Assembly: GCA_943735955.1 (NCBI GenBank)
Contig: OX030956.1
Coordinates: forward strand, 9,228,445 to 9,292,444
DNA length: 64,000 nt
Direction: 5' to 3'
Origin: Piscicola geometra
Lineage: Eukaryota; Annelida; Clitellata; Hirudinida; Piscicolidae
Shown: positions 23,831 through 34,160 of the stretch, one piece after another
How the letters are laid out: every line of letters starts with the position of its first letter
Position numbering within the stretch: the first letter of the stretch is position 1
Position numbers and translations under genes: made by a program
The notes under the pieces: generated by a model
Databases searched by the model: none
What the model was told of the DNA's origin: nothing
The model's input: the letters and a program-made list of their open reading frames with translations, nothing else

Positions 23831-23952
23831 TTTATCTACTAAATATAGAGAATTTACTTAAAATTCAAAAAACTTAAATAACTAAATCAAAATAACTTAT
23901 TTGAATTTTAGAAATATAAACAATTGCTAAAAAACAACATTAAATATTCTTT
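23831..23952. other. AT-rich hAT-C interior
   Basis: Upstream flank of the unknown gene's ATG (23830, minus strand). No motif recognised. Confidence 0.35.
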
Positions 23953-23960
23953 ATATATGG

Positions 23961-26073
23961 CAAGGGTGCACAACCTTTTTCAGCCTGAGGGCCAAAATCA
24001 CTGAGTCCCGGGCGCCAAGGACCGCATCAGCGTGCACATAGATGACACAATAAAACAACTCAAAGAATGCAAATTTTTAATGAATGTCATAAAAAAATAC
24101 CGTTATTTAAAAATGTATGAATAACTAAATGCTAGAATTTTAATGAGAAGGTTGAGCCTGAATGGTTGCAATATTGGGTTTGAGTTCTGTTGCTGCAAGC
24201 CTCAAAATCGAACAAAGATTATCATCAGACAAAAATGATCTCAGTTTATTTTTATTTGTTTTCATGACTGAAAACGTTTGTTCACACACGTATGTGCTGC
24301 CAAATTCAGACAAGATTCGGCAAGCCAAATCTTTGACCGCTCCATATTTAACTGAACTAAGACTTTCATAAAAAATTAAAATGGAGTTATGCTGAAACGC
24401 AGACATTAATTCTGGTGAACATTGAAGATCAATGACTTCTAACTGACATTGCTCAGGTACGCATTCTACAGCACAAGAGAAAGGGTCACGGATGAAGTTG
24501 AATAAATCCTTATGCTCCCTGAATGCATCAAAACGTTTATTAAATTCCTTCAGTAACGCTTCACAACTCTCGTGGTATTTATTAAAGTCACATTGGCATT
24601 CTTTCTGAAAAGCTGAACAAAAAGGAAAATGACATAAATTAACAGATTGCAAATTCGAACAAAACAGCCGTAGCTTCAAGGTGAATGACAGCAGCTCTTG
24701 GTACATATCAAAGGTGTAGTGATCTTTGTCTTGAAGACGCAGATTCAATTTATTTAAGTGTTCTGTTTCGTCTGCCAAAAATGCTTAGTCTGCCAGCCAC
24801 TGTTTGTCTGTAAAAACAGCTGTGTCTTTGCCTTTGGTAACAAGGAATTCACAGATTTCCTTTCGTAACTCAACAACCCTAGTTAGAACTTTTCCTCGAC
24901 TCAACCACCTTACATCAGTGTGATATGGTATGTCACGATATTCTGACTCAATGTTTCCAAGAAATGATCTGAATTGTCGACGGTTAAGTCCTTTTGCTCA
25001 TATGAAGTTCACTGATTTAAAAACAAATTTCATAACATTATAAAAATTAATGAGTCGTGTACACAGTGACTCTTGATGTATGATGCAGTGGTATGCGTGG
25101 ATGGTGTCTGTTGGAATTCCTAAGTCTCGCAAATGTGATCGCAGTCATGGCGGGTGCACCGTCAGTTGTAACACTACAGAGCTTTGGCCAATGAACGTCA
25201 AGAACAGATTTCACTCTTCCAAAATATCTGCACCAGTCGTACGTCCACGTAGTGAGACCATTCCTGCTAATTCCTGAATTAGTTTACAGTTCTCATCCGC
25301 CGCACGAACAAAAACCAAGAGCTGTGCTGTGTCAACGTTATCCGTGCTCTCATCTAAGGCAATTAAAAATACTTGCAAATGGCAAGCTTGTCACGCAAAC
25401 GTCATTGGATAAATCAACCACCCGGCGCTGGATAGTCATCCGTGGCAATGGCACTTTGTTGAACAGGTATGTTTTCTCAGGGAAGACTTCTTTGCAAATG
25501 GCTTGCATGTAGTCTTTGACGAAATCATCATCAGTAAATGGTCGAGACAATCGCGCAATAATCTGTGCTACGGCACAACCGGCACGAACAAAAGTCTTAT
25601 TTTCACTAACTTTTTTTGTAAAAATATTTTTCTCAGATGACAATCTTTTTACAAGTTGATCAATTATATTTTTTCTAGCTTAGTCTTTCACATCATCAAA
25701 CGTAGCAGCGTGTTTGGTTTCATAATGTCTTTTGCAATTGTAATCCTTCATTACAGTTACGGACTCGCGACAAATTAGGCCCAAAGCTGTTCCGTTGAAA
25801 TGCTGCATTTGTCCATTATTCATTAAACTGACGATTTTCTGCCTCAATTTTACGCTTTGACATTCTTACTAAATTAAAACAACTCAATTATCGCTCGTTG
25901 TTGTTGTTCCAATCGTTTTATATTAGGAAAGTGCAAACAGTACTATTAAAAAAAGATGGGCGAGTGCGTCGATTTAAAGTTTTGTTAGGGCCGCAAATAG
26001 CCAAAATGGACTAGTTGTCTGGGGGCCGCATCAAACAGACCGGAGGGCCACGGTCCGCGGGTTTGCACCTCTG
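23961..26073 (-). mobile_element. hAT-D transposon (Charlie/GTF2IRD2-like), 2113 bp, perfect 8-bp target duplication
   Basis: Ends CAAGGGTGCACAACC and GGTTTGCACCTCTG form inverted termini. ATATATGG is duplicated exactly at 23953-23960 and 26074-26081. Subterminal DNA is GC-rich (GAGGGCC...GGGGCCGC). It carries a decayed transposase on the minus strand. Confidence 0.9.
24140..25863 (-). pseudogene. hAT-D transposase (GTF2IRD2/Charlie type), decayed
   Basis: Starts MSKRK at 25863 with a BED-like region broken by stops. An open part at 25643-25350 includes FVRAGCAVAQIIARLSRPF and RMTIQRRVVDLSND. The middle is damaged. The longest open part (24778-24140) begins at ADETEHLNKLNLRLQDKDH and includes FREHKDLFNFIRDPF and the C-terminal dimerisation block EQTFSVMKTNKNKLRS with LSDDNLCSILRLA. 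This arrangement matches hAT transposases related to the GTF2IRD2 domain and Charlie elements. Several stops make it inactive. Confidence 0.82.
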
Positions 26074-26081
26074 ATATATGG

Positions 26082-26309
26082 AGAATAGGAAAACGGTCAC
26101 GTGACCATAGATAAAAAAGTTGACTTGATTGAACAAAGAGAATATCAATTTTGGATTCAGCACTATAAAATTCTACTAAATCCATCAAAAAACCTTTGAC
26201 AGCAAATTTTGAGTTGCCAAGTGTTATCACAGTTGATTTTTGGGTGGGTCAAATACAGTCTGGCCCATTAGCTCTAAGTATTGGGTGGGCCGTGGCTCCG
26301 CCCTCCATG
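26082..26309. other. Right subterminal DNA of hAT-C
   Basis: No gene; includes a TATTGGGTGGGCC motif that mirrors the left end. Confidence 0.5.
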
Positions 26310-26317
26310 CCCCATAG

Positions 26318-26525
26318 TATTATCAAAATTAGCAAATATCATACATACGTCATTATGTAACATTTTTAATAGCTCATTAAAAAGCGTTATAATACCAGGA
26401 GATTGGGAAATGGGGAAATATTACCAATATTTAAAAAAGGATATGAAAAAGAGGTATCTAAATATAGGCCAGTTAGCTTAACTAGTATAACCTGTGAACT
26501 AATGAAAAAATTATTAAGAAAAAGA
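26318..26525 (+). pseudogene. LINE E piece 4: reverse transcriptase continuation
   Basis: Reads SKLANIIHTSLCNIFNSSL, IIPGDWEMG, then (shifted frame) a YRPVSLTS-like stretch. This is the part of a CR1-type RT that should follow piece 3. It is truncated at about 26525 and several indels are present. Confidence 0.7.
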
Positions 26526-26539
26526 AGAGAAAAACATAA

Positions 26540-26990
26540 TTAAATTTCTTAAAAACGAAGAGTGTTTATTAAAAAAGAGAGTGCGATGAGAAGAGAAACA
26601 ATTTTGCCATTTATTCAAACAGGATACAGAGAGAGTAGATCGATAAGTTCGTTCATACTTGCTAACTATTCGCTCAAAAGTCATGCACTCACAATCATAC
26701 CATAGGGATTTTTAAGAGGAGAGACGATACCGGAAAGTTTTAAATGGAGCAAAAGTATCTAAAAGAGATGATAGAGTAAGATTGAAATTATCCATACAAC
26801 TATCCAGATCAGTAAAATATTTAGAAGCAAAGTCAGAAGAAAGAAAGCATTTAGTAAAATTTATTTTATCAAATTAGACCAAGAGCGCTTAACAATAGAA
26901 GAGGGGAAGTTAGAAAAAGACTGGGCAAGAGATAGATTAAAAGATATAAAGTAGTGGTCAGCAAAGAGGAGTGGAAATTTTTATCGTCAA
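26540..26990 (-). pseudogene. LINE A fragment (middle part)
   Basis: Nearly the same as 3270-3710 of LINE A, in the same orientation, broken by stops. The matching 5' part of a LINE A copy lies at 33717-34025, so this copy appears to be split by the intervening 6.7 kb. Confidence 0.75.
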
Positions 26991-27262
26991 AGTGACGAAT
27001 CAAGAACAGCAAAGTCAAATTTAATCAAATGCTATTTCGAGATTGAACGAAAAAAATAGTATTAAAAGTATTAATTTGTATTCTATAAGTTTTACGGATC
27101 ACGTATTAATCAAGTATTTTTCCTTAAAGATGATCTACTTGAAGATTTTTTCTGAAGACTTTTTATCCGAAAAACTTTTATCCGGAAGACATTTTATCCT
27201 TAAGACTTTTTGTCTTTGAGACTTTTTATCCTTAAGACTTTTTGTCCGAAGACTTCTTATCT
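26991..27262. repeat. Repeat arm with AGACTTTTTATCC minisatellite
   Basis: An AT-rich arm (about 27000-27130) is followed by about eight degenerate copies of a 15-17 bp unit, GAAGACTTTTTATCC. The arm reappears inverted at about 33500-33650; the unit recurs at 30070-30150 (same strand) and 31560-31695 (opposite strand). Confidence 0.7.
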
Positions 27263-27265
27263 TAG

Positions 27266-27420
27266 AGCCCTATTGGAGCACCACAGTAAGACCTCCAACC
27301 AGTTTCCTCCATTCCTTTTGATTTTCTGGTAATCTCAAACAGTCATTGAGCTCAATCCCTATCCACTATATTGTCCTCATATCTTTCCTTTTTCTGCATC
27401 TTTTATGCCCTCCCTGAACT
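27266..27420 (-). pseudogene. LINE C-terminal fragment
   Basis: The minus strand reads WIGIELNDCLRLPENQKEWR then KLVGGLTVVLQ and a stop, a pattern typical of the last residues of RTE/I-like LINE polyproteins. An upstream stop and short length make it a remnant. Confidence 0.5.
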
Positions 27421-27568
27421 GTTTTAGAGATTTTCTGAACAGATTTCATGCTAAATATTTCTCAGGCTACAGAGGTTACGACTCGTAGAAAAAATAACTA
27501 CGATCGAGCACCAGCAGAAAATGTAATCAATAAAGTGAAAAATTAAGAACAGCCAACTCAAATAAAGT

Positions 27569-28010
27569 TTTTAATTGTGCTGCTCGACTTGTTGCTCGTG
27601 CTCTTAAATTTTCTCATATTTCTCCTTATCTTCAGTATTACATTGGTTACCTTTGAGATCTAGAGTGACTTTTAAAACATGCCTAAATATGTTTAGAATT
27701 CATAACTTTACTGCTCCAATTTATCTTAATAATCTAATTAAACAACCCCCTAAATGTGGTCTAAGATCATCGACCTTTAAACTTTCTTTTCGTTTTTCAG
27801 TTAAACACTCTTTTGCTCAACGTTCTTTTTCTTACTGCGGTCTTTTTTTATGGAATTCTTTACCCTCTTCTCTAACTTCAACTAAGTCACTCATAACTTT
27901 CCATCGTGGCCTGAAGACGTATTTGTTCGGAGCGTGATGGCAGAGCGCTTTTTTCGCTTTGAAAGGGCGTTATACAAATAGTTAGTGATTGATTGATTGA
28001 TTGATTGAAG
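27569..28010 (+). pseudogene. LINE A 3'-end fragment with (GATT)n tail
   Basis: Reads AARLVARALKFSHIS, then RSRVTFKTCLNMFRIHN to KTYLFGA, equivalent to the last third of the LINE A RT. The GAGCGC...GGGCG hairpin and a GATTGATTGATT tail follow. 5'-truncated, plus strand. Confidence 0.8.
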
Positions 28011-28341
28011 AAGAAGACATGTAACTTTCGGAGTTTTATGAGAAATGTGGTTAGAGCTCCCAAGAGGAATAGAAGTGCTTTTTATATAATTTTATTAATT
28101 TTAATGAATGTAAAATAATTTTTAGAAACAATTCTAATTAACAAATACTAAGAAGAGACTAACTAATCAAATAGAATACATGAAATTCATGTCTTCTATT
28201 TGATATTTCTTAATTCCTCCAGACTATTCATGTTTTATATTTGATATTTCCTACATTTTCTAGAAAATATTTAAAATAATTAATTAGTCTCTTTTTAGTA
28301 TTTTTCAATTATAATTCTTTCTACAAAGCAGTTCCTTCTCC
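28011..28341. repeat. AT-rich repeat unit flanking hAT-A (left)
   Basis: Contains GTCTTCTATTTGATATTTC and TTAGTCTCTTCTTAGTATTT-type motifs that recur at 29735-30060 and partly inverted within this stretch. No gene. Confidence 0.5.
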
Positions 28342-28349
28342 AGTGGGAG

Positions 28350-29669
28350 TAGAGGTCGGACCGGGTACCCGATCTGACCGGGTACCCGCGGGTATCCACG
28401 GGACTCCCGCGGGAACGGAAATGAAAATTAATTTCGGGACGAAAAAAGTCGGAAACCGGGAATAGGTATTCGGGACGGGAATCAACATTCAAATCGGGAA
28501 CGGGAAAAGACGGGAATCAACTTTTAAATTGGAAACAGGAAAAACGGGATTAAAAGTTATTGGGATAGGATTCTTTAAAAATGATTTTTCAGCAAACTTC
28601 TAAGTATGGAAATCTCTATTTCATAGATACTCCGTACTTGAAATAATTATTAAATGCAATGGAAATGTATAAAGAAGCCACCATTGCCAATGTCAAAATC
28701 TCCAAAACTACATTTGAAATTGTTATGGCGAGTCCAAATATTAGGGAGATTAGAACAAATGGGTGATGATGAAAAATTGTCAGATGAAATCAAAATGGTC
28801 AATTATATTATTTTTATTTTATAAATTAATACTTTGAGTTTGAATTTTAATTTTCAGTTGATTGCTCAGTTGATCATTTCGACAAAAGAAAAGATGCCCA
28901 TTGATCTTATTCATATGGCAGCATGTCTGTTGCAATCCCCAGTATAAAAGAATAATATTGAAAGAGTTTGGGATAAAAAAGAAATAAATACCAAAACTTT
29001 CATTAGAGAAAATTTAATTTAATTTTGTACAGCCAGACCAAGCTGCAGTGCCGTTGTGAAAAAAAACAATCGATGGTTATTTATACCTATTATGTTTGTT
29101 TTTATAGCGTAAAAGTTATAATAAAATTATTTTACTATCAAATTATACGAATGATTTTATATTTGCAGTTGTGGAGAATAAGAATGTTGTCAAAAAACAT
29201 ATTTATAACATTATTGATAAAATAATAATAATGAACGAAGAAAAAAAATTCAAAAGAGGATGAATTGTACAAATATTCACAATTACGTCCCAACAAAATG
29301 GAAGATTATATAGATGTTTTATTTTATTGAAGTAAAATGAGCAATTTTTCAATACTTCAATAAGTAGCCAAAATTTTGTTTAGTATATCTGCAAGTTATA
29401 TTCCCTGTGGACAAAATTTTCCAATATGTGGTCGTTTAACTTCAAACCCAAAATCATCTAATCTAATCTAAACTTTCAGTGAAAACGGCAGCAAAAATAA
29501 ATAAAAACAAAAAAGTTTCGGGAACAGATCGGCACCGGGAATCGAGTTGAGGGAACGGGACAGGATGGGAATCGAAATTCTGATGTCCCATCGGGAACGG
29601 GACGGGACGGAAAAAAAATCGGGAACGGGACGGGACCGAGAATGAAAAATCGTCCATGTCCGACCTCTG
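28350..29669. mobile_element. hAT-A transposon, 1320 bp, perfect 8-bp target duplication
   Basis: Termini TAGAGGTCGGAC and GTCCGACCTCTG. AGTGGGAG is duplicated at 28342-28349 and 29670-29677. Both ends are GC-rich (GGGTACCCGCGGG and GGGAACGGGACGGGAC) while the interior is AT-rich, with only decayed peptide-like stretches (for example near 28660-28960, including LIHMAACLLQS). No usable transposase is seen, so it is probably non-autonomous. Confidence 0.88.
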
Positions 29670-29677
29670 AGTGGGAG

Positions 29678-30159
29678 CTTGCAATCTTTATACTAGTGCT
29701 CAATCTGAGGCCCTAGCACTTCTTTCTTCAGATTATTCATGTCTTCTTTATGATATTTCCTAATTAATTAGTCTCTTCTTAGTATTTGTTAATTAAAATT
29801 GTTTCTTAAAATTGTTTTACATTCATTCAAACTAATAAAATTATATAAGAAGCCCTTCTTTCCGATTATTCTTTTCTGGCAGCTCTTAGCACATTTTTCA
29901 TAAAACTCAAAAAGTTTCATGTCTTCTATTTGATATTTCCCGCATAAACTAAAAATATTTTAAATAACTAGTTAGTTTATTGTTATTATTTATTAATTAA
30001 ATTTGTTTTTAAAAATTCTTTTACATTAATTAAAATTAATAAAATTATATAAAAAGTTTTTTTACATGAAAATTTCTCCTTGAAGATTTTTTATCATGAA
30101 GACTTTTTGTCCTGAAGACTTTTTATCTGGATGACTTTTTATCCCGAAGACTACATGCA
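29678..30159. repeat. AT-rich repeat unit and GAAGACTTTTTATCC minisatellite
   Basis: About 29735-30060 repeats units seen at 28011-28341. 30066-30150 has five degenerate copies of the 15-17 bp GAAGACTTTTTATCC unit. No gene. Confidence 0.6.
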
Positions 30160-30535
30160 GTGTAATTTGGTACAAGTTTCGAAGTACATGGCGCTTTAAA
30201 AGCTTTGTTGTTGTCGACAATTGTACGTTCAAAACATTTCGATAAAAAATCAACACCAATTTGAAACGTCAGCCACGACAAAAACCCAAACAAATGATCT
30301 GCGTAATGATTTATTATTTATTTTTAAATGAGTTTGTCCATGTACAGCTATAGAACGACCATCAGCAGCTTTTAAATGAATATAAGATGGTGATAATAAA
30401 CATGAAAGTGATTTTGAAATTGACAATTAGATTAGAGATATTGATGAACCTGTATAAATTAAAAAACCTAAAGAAAATTTCGCAACCTTGAAAGCGACCA
30501 ACAATTGAGGAGCGCTACCAGATGCCGCAGATGCT
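30160..30535 (-). pseudogene. Ty3/gypsy-type retropepsin (protease) remnant
   Basis: The minus strand reads FSLGFLIYTGSSISLI, then HLKAADGRSIAVHGQTHLKI and RRSFVWVFVVADV. This matches the retropepsin fold of Ty3/gypsy elements (DTG active site, then the L-x-AADG-x-SIA-x-x-G strand). The active-site Asp is replaced (YTG) and stops are present, so it is inactive. It lies directly downstream of the gag remnant on the same strand. Confidence 0.65.
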
Positions 30536-30542
30536 GGCGCGC

Positions 30543-31380
30543 CTAGTTGTTTAAAGACTGCTCTGAATTATTTCGCGACCTAACTGGAGTTGAACCACGC
30601 GACTGGAGTGTTTTACAACATTGACACCAATGGCGACACGTGCGCGCTTTAATGTCATAGAATATATGGTTTCTGCAAACCTTGGGCCGCTGGTTTTCAT
30701 CATATGGAGTTAATGGTTTTGTTATAAAGCTTGTTTTTGTTGTTGTTGCTTCTCTTATTTTTGTTGACGCTTGATTGTTCAAATTTGATTCGCTGACGAA
30801 AGAAGTTGACTGGCTCTTTAGTAGAGGCAGTAGTTCGTCGGCGAGTCTTCCGAGGTCGTCCAGTCCCAATGCCTTTTGTGATGCGATAACGGAAGCGAGG
30901 CTGGGCGGGAGAGCTTGTTGGAACCGGTGGCGGACCAATTCTTCTACCACACCGACTTTTCTTGCCACTTTCGTCATTTGGAGGAGGAAATGGGATGGTT
31001 TGCCAATGAGGGGTGTTTCCTGAAAAAAGGATTCAAATAGTTCACCTTTGCTCATCTCGTGGAAACTTTTGACAGCGTCCTTTAGCATGTCATAGTCGCC
31101 AGCATGGAGTATTGTTTTGTCCAGGTTGGTCCCCGTCTCAATTCACAAGTTTGCCAATGCGTGGTAGAACTTCGTGGTAGAAGTCGAGATACCCGCTATG
31201 TTGAATTGGGCTTCGAGTATCACAAACCACGTGGCAAGATTTGTTGTTATAAATGGCGGTGCTTTTCACTGATACTGCAGCGCTTGCCACGTTGTTCTCT
31301 TTATGCGGTTGAACTGCATTTGCCATTATTGGCCAGCATTTCAAATGTAGGCGGAGCTAGTTAAATTCTGCACCGCTTTG
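30543..31380 (-). pseudogene. Ty3/gypsy-type gag remnant
   Basis: The open part (31088-30543, 181 codons) resembles gypsy-type Gag: KGELFESFFQETPLIGKPS, FLLQMTKVARKVG, FQQALPPSLASVIAS and RLADELLPLL, ending with CRNHIFYDIKARTCRHWCQ, a gag-end Cys/His pattern. The N-terminal part (31380-31100) is broken. No LTRs, reverse transcriptase or integrase are seen nearby. Confidence 0.65.
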
Positions 31381-31559
31381 ACGGATATGATCCGAGTTTT
31401 TTTCATTATAATTTGTTTAATTTGAAAAAACATTTAATCAGCCAGTATGAAACATTTTTTTGTCTAGACAACGTGTCGGCTAATATGAGAATCTATACAT
31501 TAGCCGAAAAAATATAGTATTTCACAAATCATGCAATAACCTTTAAAAAATAATGGTTC
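31381..31559. other. AT-rich spacer
   Basis: Nothing recognised. Confidence 0.4.
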
Positions 31560-31697
31560 TAGGATAAAAAGTCTCAAGGATAAAAAGTCTCAAGGATAAA
31601 AAGTCTCAAGAATAAAAAATCTCAAGGATAAAAAGTCTCAAGGATAAAAAGTCTCAAGGATAAAAAGTCTCAAGGATAAAAAGTCTCAAAGATAAAT
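31560..31697. repeat. 16-bp minisatellite TCTCAAGGATAAAAAG
   Basis: Eight to nine near-perfect head-to-tail copies. It is the reverse complement of the unit at 27130-27262 and 30070-30150, and more homogeneous, suggesting recent expansion. Confidence 0.9.
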
Positions 31698-32159
31698 GTG
31701 TTTCATGCTATTTATAATTTAGCATTTAAATATATTAAATTTATTAATATTATCCCCCATTAATTATATTTTTTAATGTATTCTCTAACATGGCCTTAGT
31801 CTGCCAAGCTGTGATTAATAAAGACTACAAATTATGTTAACTATAATGTTAAACTGTAGTAAACCTTATACAATAAGGTGCACTTTTTGGTCTCTTATTT
31901 TTACTCTCAAAATCATTCCAATGACGCAAATGTAAAGATTTTTTATTAGTAAAAAGATGGAAATTTTCTAACTAACTTGCTATTTTAACTTTTTTTAATC
32001 TTGTTTTTGTTTTGGTATTGAAAAAACAGACGCACCCTAAAATTTTTTTAAACAGTATTAAAACAAATTTACTGATAAAGACTCAACCTACCTAGATTTA
32101 ATACTTTAAAGCGCTGATTTTTAAACATAGAATGAATAAAACTGTAAGAATCTACTCAC
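31698..32159. other. Unique AT-rich DNA
   Basis: No gene, repeat or motif recognised. Confidence 0.4.
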
Positions 32160-32232
32160 CAACACGAGTGAAGTAGAAGCTTCCAGTTCTGAACAAGCCA
32201 CAGATATAAATGAGCTTGCAGAACTCCACTAG
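32160..32232 (-). other. Candidate internal exon of an unrecognised host gene
   Basis: Minus strand: acceptor TTCTTACCTTTGATGGCCAG, 73 bp, then a consensus GTGAGT donor. The frame encodes VEFCKLIYICGLFRTGSFYF then TRV and is open upstream of the acceptor. The peptide is not low-complexity and lies in DNA without repeats. I cannot name the protein, and no partner exon was found. Confidence 0.4.
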
Positions 32233-32642
32233 CTGGCCATCAAAGGTAAGAACTTTTAACTAGAGCTTGGTCAGTACCCTCAACATTTCCTACGACAAAT
32301 TTAGAGTCAAAAACCAGAAGTTAGCTTGAAAAGAAATAGTATAAACTTTGCAGCACTTTTTTATCCCGAATCGAAAGCCCTCATGGTATTTTAGAAGAGC
32401 ACTTCAAAACTGCTTCCAGAAATGCAACCAATAGCCTATAGGTCAATCAAGATTCGAAATGAGCTAATAAATAGGCAGTTAAATTTGAGCGAACATTCTG
32501 AAATAAGTCAATAAAGCTGGCGGATGGTTCAGTGCTTTGCACATGAAGTGCGAGATGTGTCCAACAAAACGAGCGTTTCTAATTAAGGGAATGTGAAAAA
32601 AATTTGCAAATATGAGGGAAGACTTCTCTGTGTATCATGACA
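32233..32642. other. Unique DNA
   Basis: Nothing recognised; possibly intron of the gene suggested at 32160-32232. Confidence 0.35.
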
Positions 32643-32650
32643 GTTCATAG

Positions 32651-33025
32651 CATTGGCGGCGATTCTGAGGGGGTACTAAGGTCCGGACCCATCCCCCAAC
32701 CCCTTTTTGGTAGTGAGGGGGTCCGCCTTAATGAGGAGCCCCTCACTTTGTTCATAAAAATATTTTTAAACTCTTGTTTTGATACGAGCATAATCTTTAA
32801 CCATGACCTAAAACAGAATGTTTATCTAGTAATACATTGTGAGTATGTGTAGCTGCCTAAAGCAAAACTATTCTTTGCTTACTTAAATACTCGTATCAAA
32901 ATACAAATTTCTAATTTTTTATATATTTAAAGTGAGGAGGATTCGGACCCTATGACTCCCAAAATCGCCACTACTTCTGGGTAAAACACCCCCTCCCCAA
33001 GATTTGCAGCAGATCGCCACCCCTG
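32651..33025. mobile_element. hAT-B-derived MITE, 375 bp
   Basis: Ends CATTGGCGGCGAT and ATCGCCACCCCTG mirror hAT-B termini. The flanks GTTCATAG (32643-32650) and GTGCATAG (33026-33033) agree at 7 of 8 positions. No coding capacity. Confidence 0.8.
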
Positions 33026-33139
33026 GTGCATAGACAAATAGTCAAACAATTTGCAATATGGTTTTTTTAAAATGAAATTGCATTCTATTTTGAATTATGA
33101 TTTTAAACTTTTTTTACAATCCATATAAGCGTTTCATTT

Positions 33140-33475
33140 AATCTTATGCCTAAATATGTTTAAAATTCATAACTGTACTGCTCCAATTTATCTTAAAATT
33201 CTATTTAAACAACCCCCTAAATCTTGTCTAAGATCCTCTACCTTTAAGCGTTTTTTTCGTTTTCCAGTTAAACACTCTTTTGCTAAACGTTCTTTTTTTT
33301 ACTGTGGTCCTCTTTAATGGAATTCTTTACCCTCTTCTCTAACTTCAACTAAGTCACTCATAGCTTTCCGTCGAGGCCTGAAGACTTATTAGTTCAAGAC
33401 GTGATGGCTGAGCGCTTTTGTTCCTTTAGCAAAGGGCGCTATACAAATAATTAGTGATTTATTGATTGATTGAAA
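33140..33475 (+). pseudogene. LINE A 3'-end fragment
   Basis: Same section as 27690-28010 (NMFKIHNCT to the C-terminus), with frame damage, followed by a GAGCGC...GGGCGCTATACAAAT hairpin and an ATTGATTGATTG tail. Confidence 0.75.
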
Positions 33476-33479
33476 AAAC

Positions 33480-33716
33480 ATGTTTCTCGATCGTGGTTAT
33501 AAAAAGTCTTCAAGGAAATAATCTTTAAAGAAAAATACGTTTTTAATACGTGATCCTTAAAACTTAAAAAACAAAATTTAATACTTTAATCTAATGTTTG
33601 CTCTATTTTTTTCTTTCAATCTGGAAATAGCATTTGAATAAATTTGACTAGGTTGTTGTTGATGGTAAACGGATAAAAAAGTCTTCAAGATAAAAAGCCT
33701 TCGGATAAAAAGCGAT
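33480..33716. repeat. Inverted copy of the repeat arm at 27000-27130
   Basis: Contains GATAAAAAGTCTTC units plus the reverse complement of the arm (ATACGTGATCC, ATAGCATTTGAAT). With the left copy it frames a 6.7-kb block. Confidence 0.6.
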
Positions 33717-34025
33717 AATATTATTGAAGTTAACTCTATAATTATTGTTATTTATTTTATTATTATTATCAGAATTTTTATGATTAGTTATTTTAGAAGA
33801 TTTTTTTACTAATAATAGAGTTTAATTTATAATTCAATTGTGTGTTAGTAGTTTCAACTTGTTAGTAGATTAGGGTTAGAAAGGTTAAGTTTTTCATTTT
33901 AAAAATAATTTATAATAAATGTATGGACCATCTATGTATGGTCTAAGATATGTAAAATTAAGCCTTACACTACTTTTAGGAAGTTTAGCGAAAGAAAAGA
34001 GTTATATTTAAAATCCCTAGAATAC
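33717..34025 (-). pseudogene. LINE A 5'-end fragment
   Basis: Corresponds to about 4342-4720 of LINE A (Asn/Lys-rich leader), same orientation, several indels. Confidence 0.75.
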
Positions 34026-34160
34026 ATAGTTAATCAATCAATCAATCAAATCAATTTCTTTAGCGCTCTTTCCTCAAATTCAAGAGCGCTCGAAAAGTAA
34101 ATAATGATTTAGAAGTAGTTAAATAAGGAGATAATGAGTTCCAAATAGGGTTGTTGGCAT

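Larger units (their letters stand above)
17703..26309 (-). mobile_element. hAT-C transposon, 8.6 kb, carrying nested insertions
   Basis: Ends CATAGGGGGCGCCACG at the left and CGTGGCTCCGCCCTCCATG at the right, an imperfect inverted pair, both next to a TATTGGGTGGGCC motif. Flanks GGCCATAG (17695-17702) and CCCCATAG (26310-26317) agree at 6 of 8 bases, a decayed target duplication. The two LINE E halves lie on either side. It contains a hAT transposase C-terminus, an unknown gene split by a CR1 LINE, and hAT-D. Without the LINE and hAT-D it would be about 2.4 kb. Confidence 0.65.

Noticed and set aside
31560..31697. Evenly repeated 16-bp units resembling a CRISPR array
   Set aside because: No unique spacers; it is a head-to-tail minisatellite in animal DNA.
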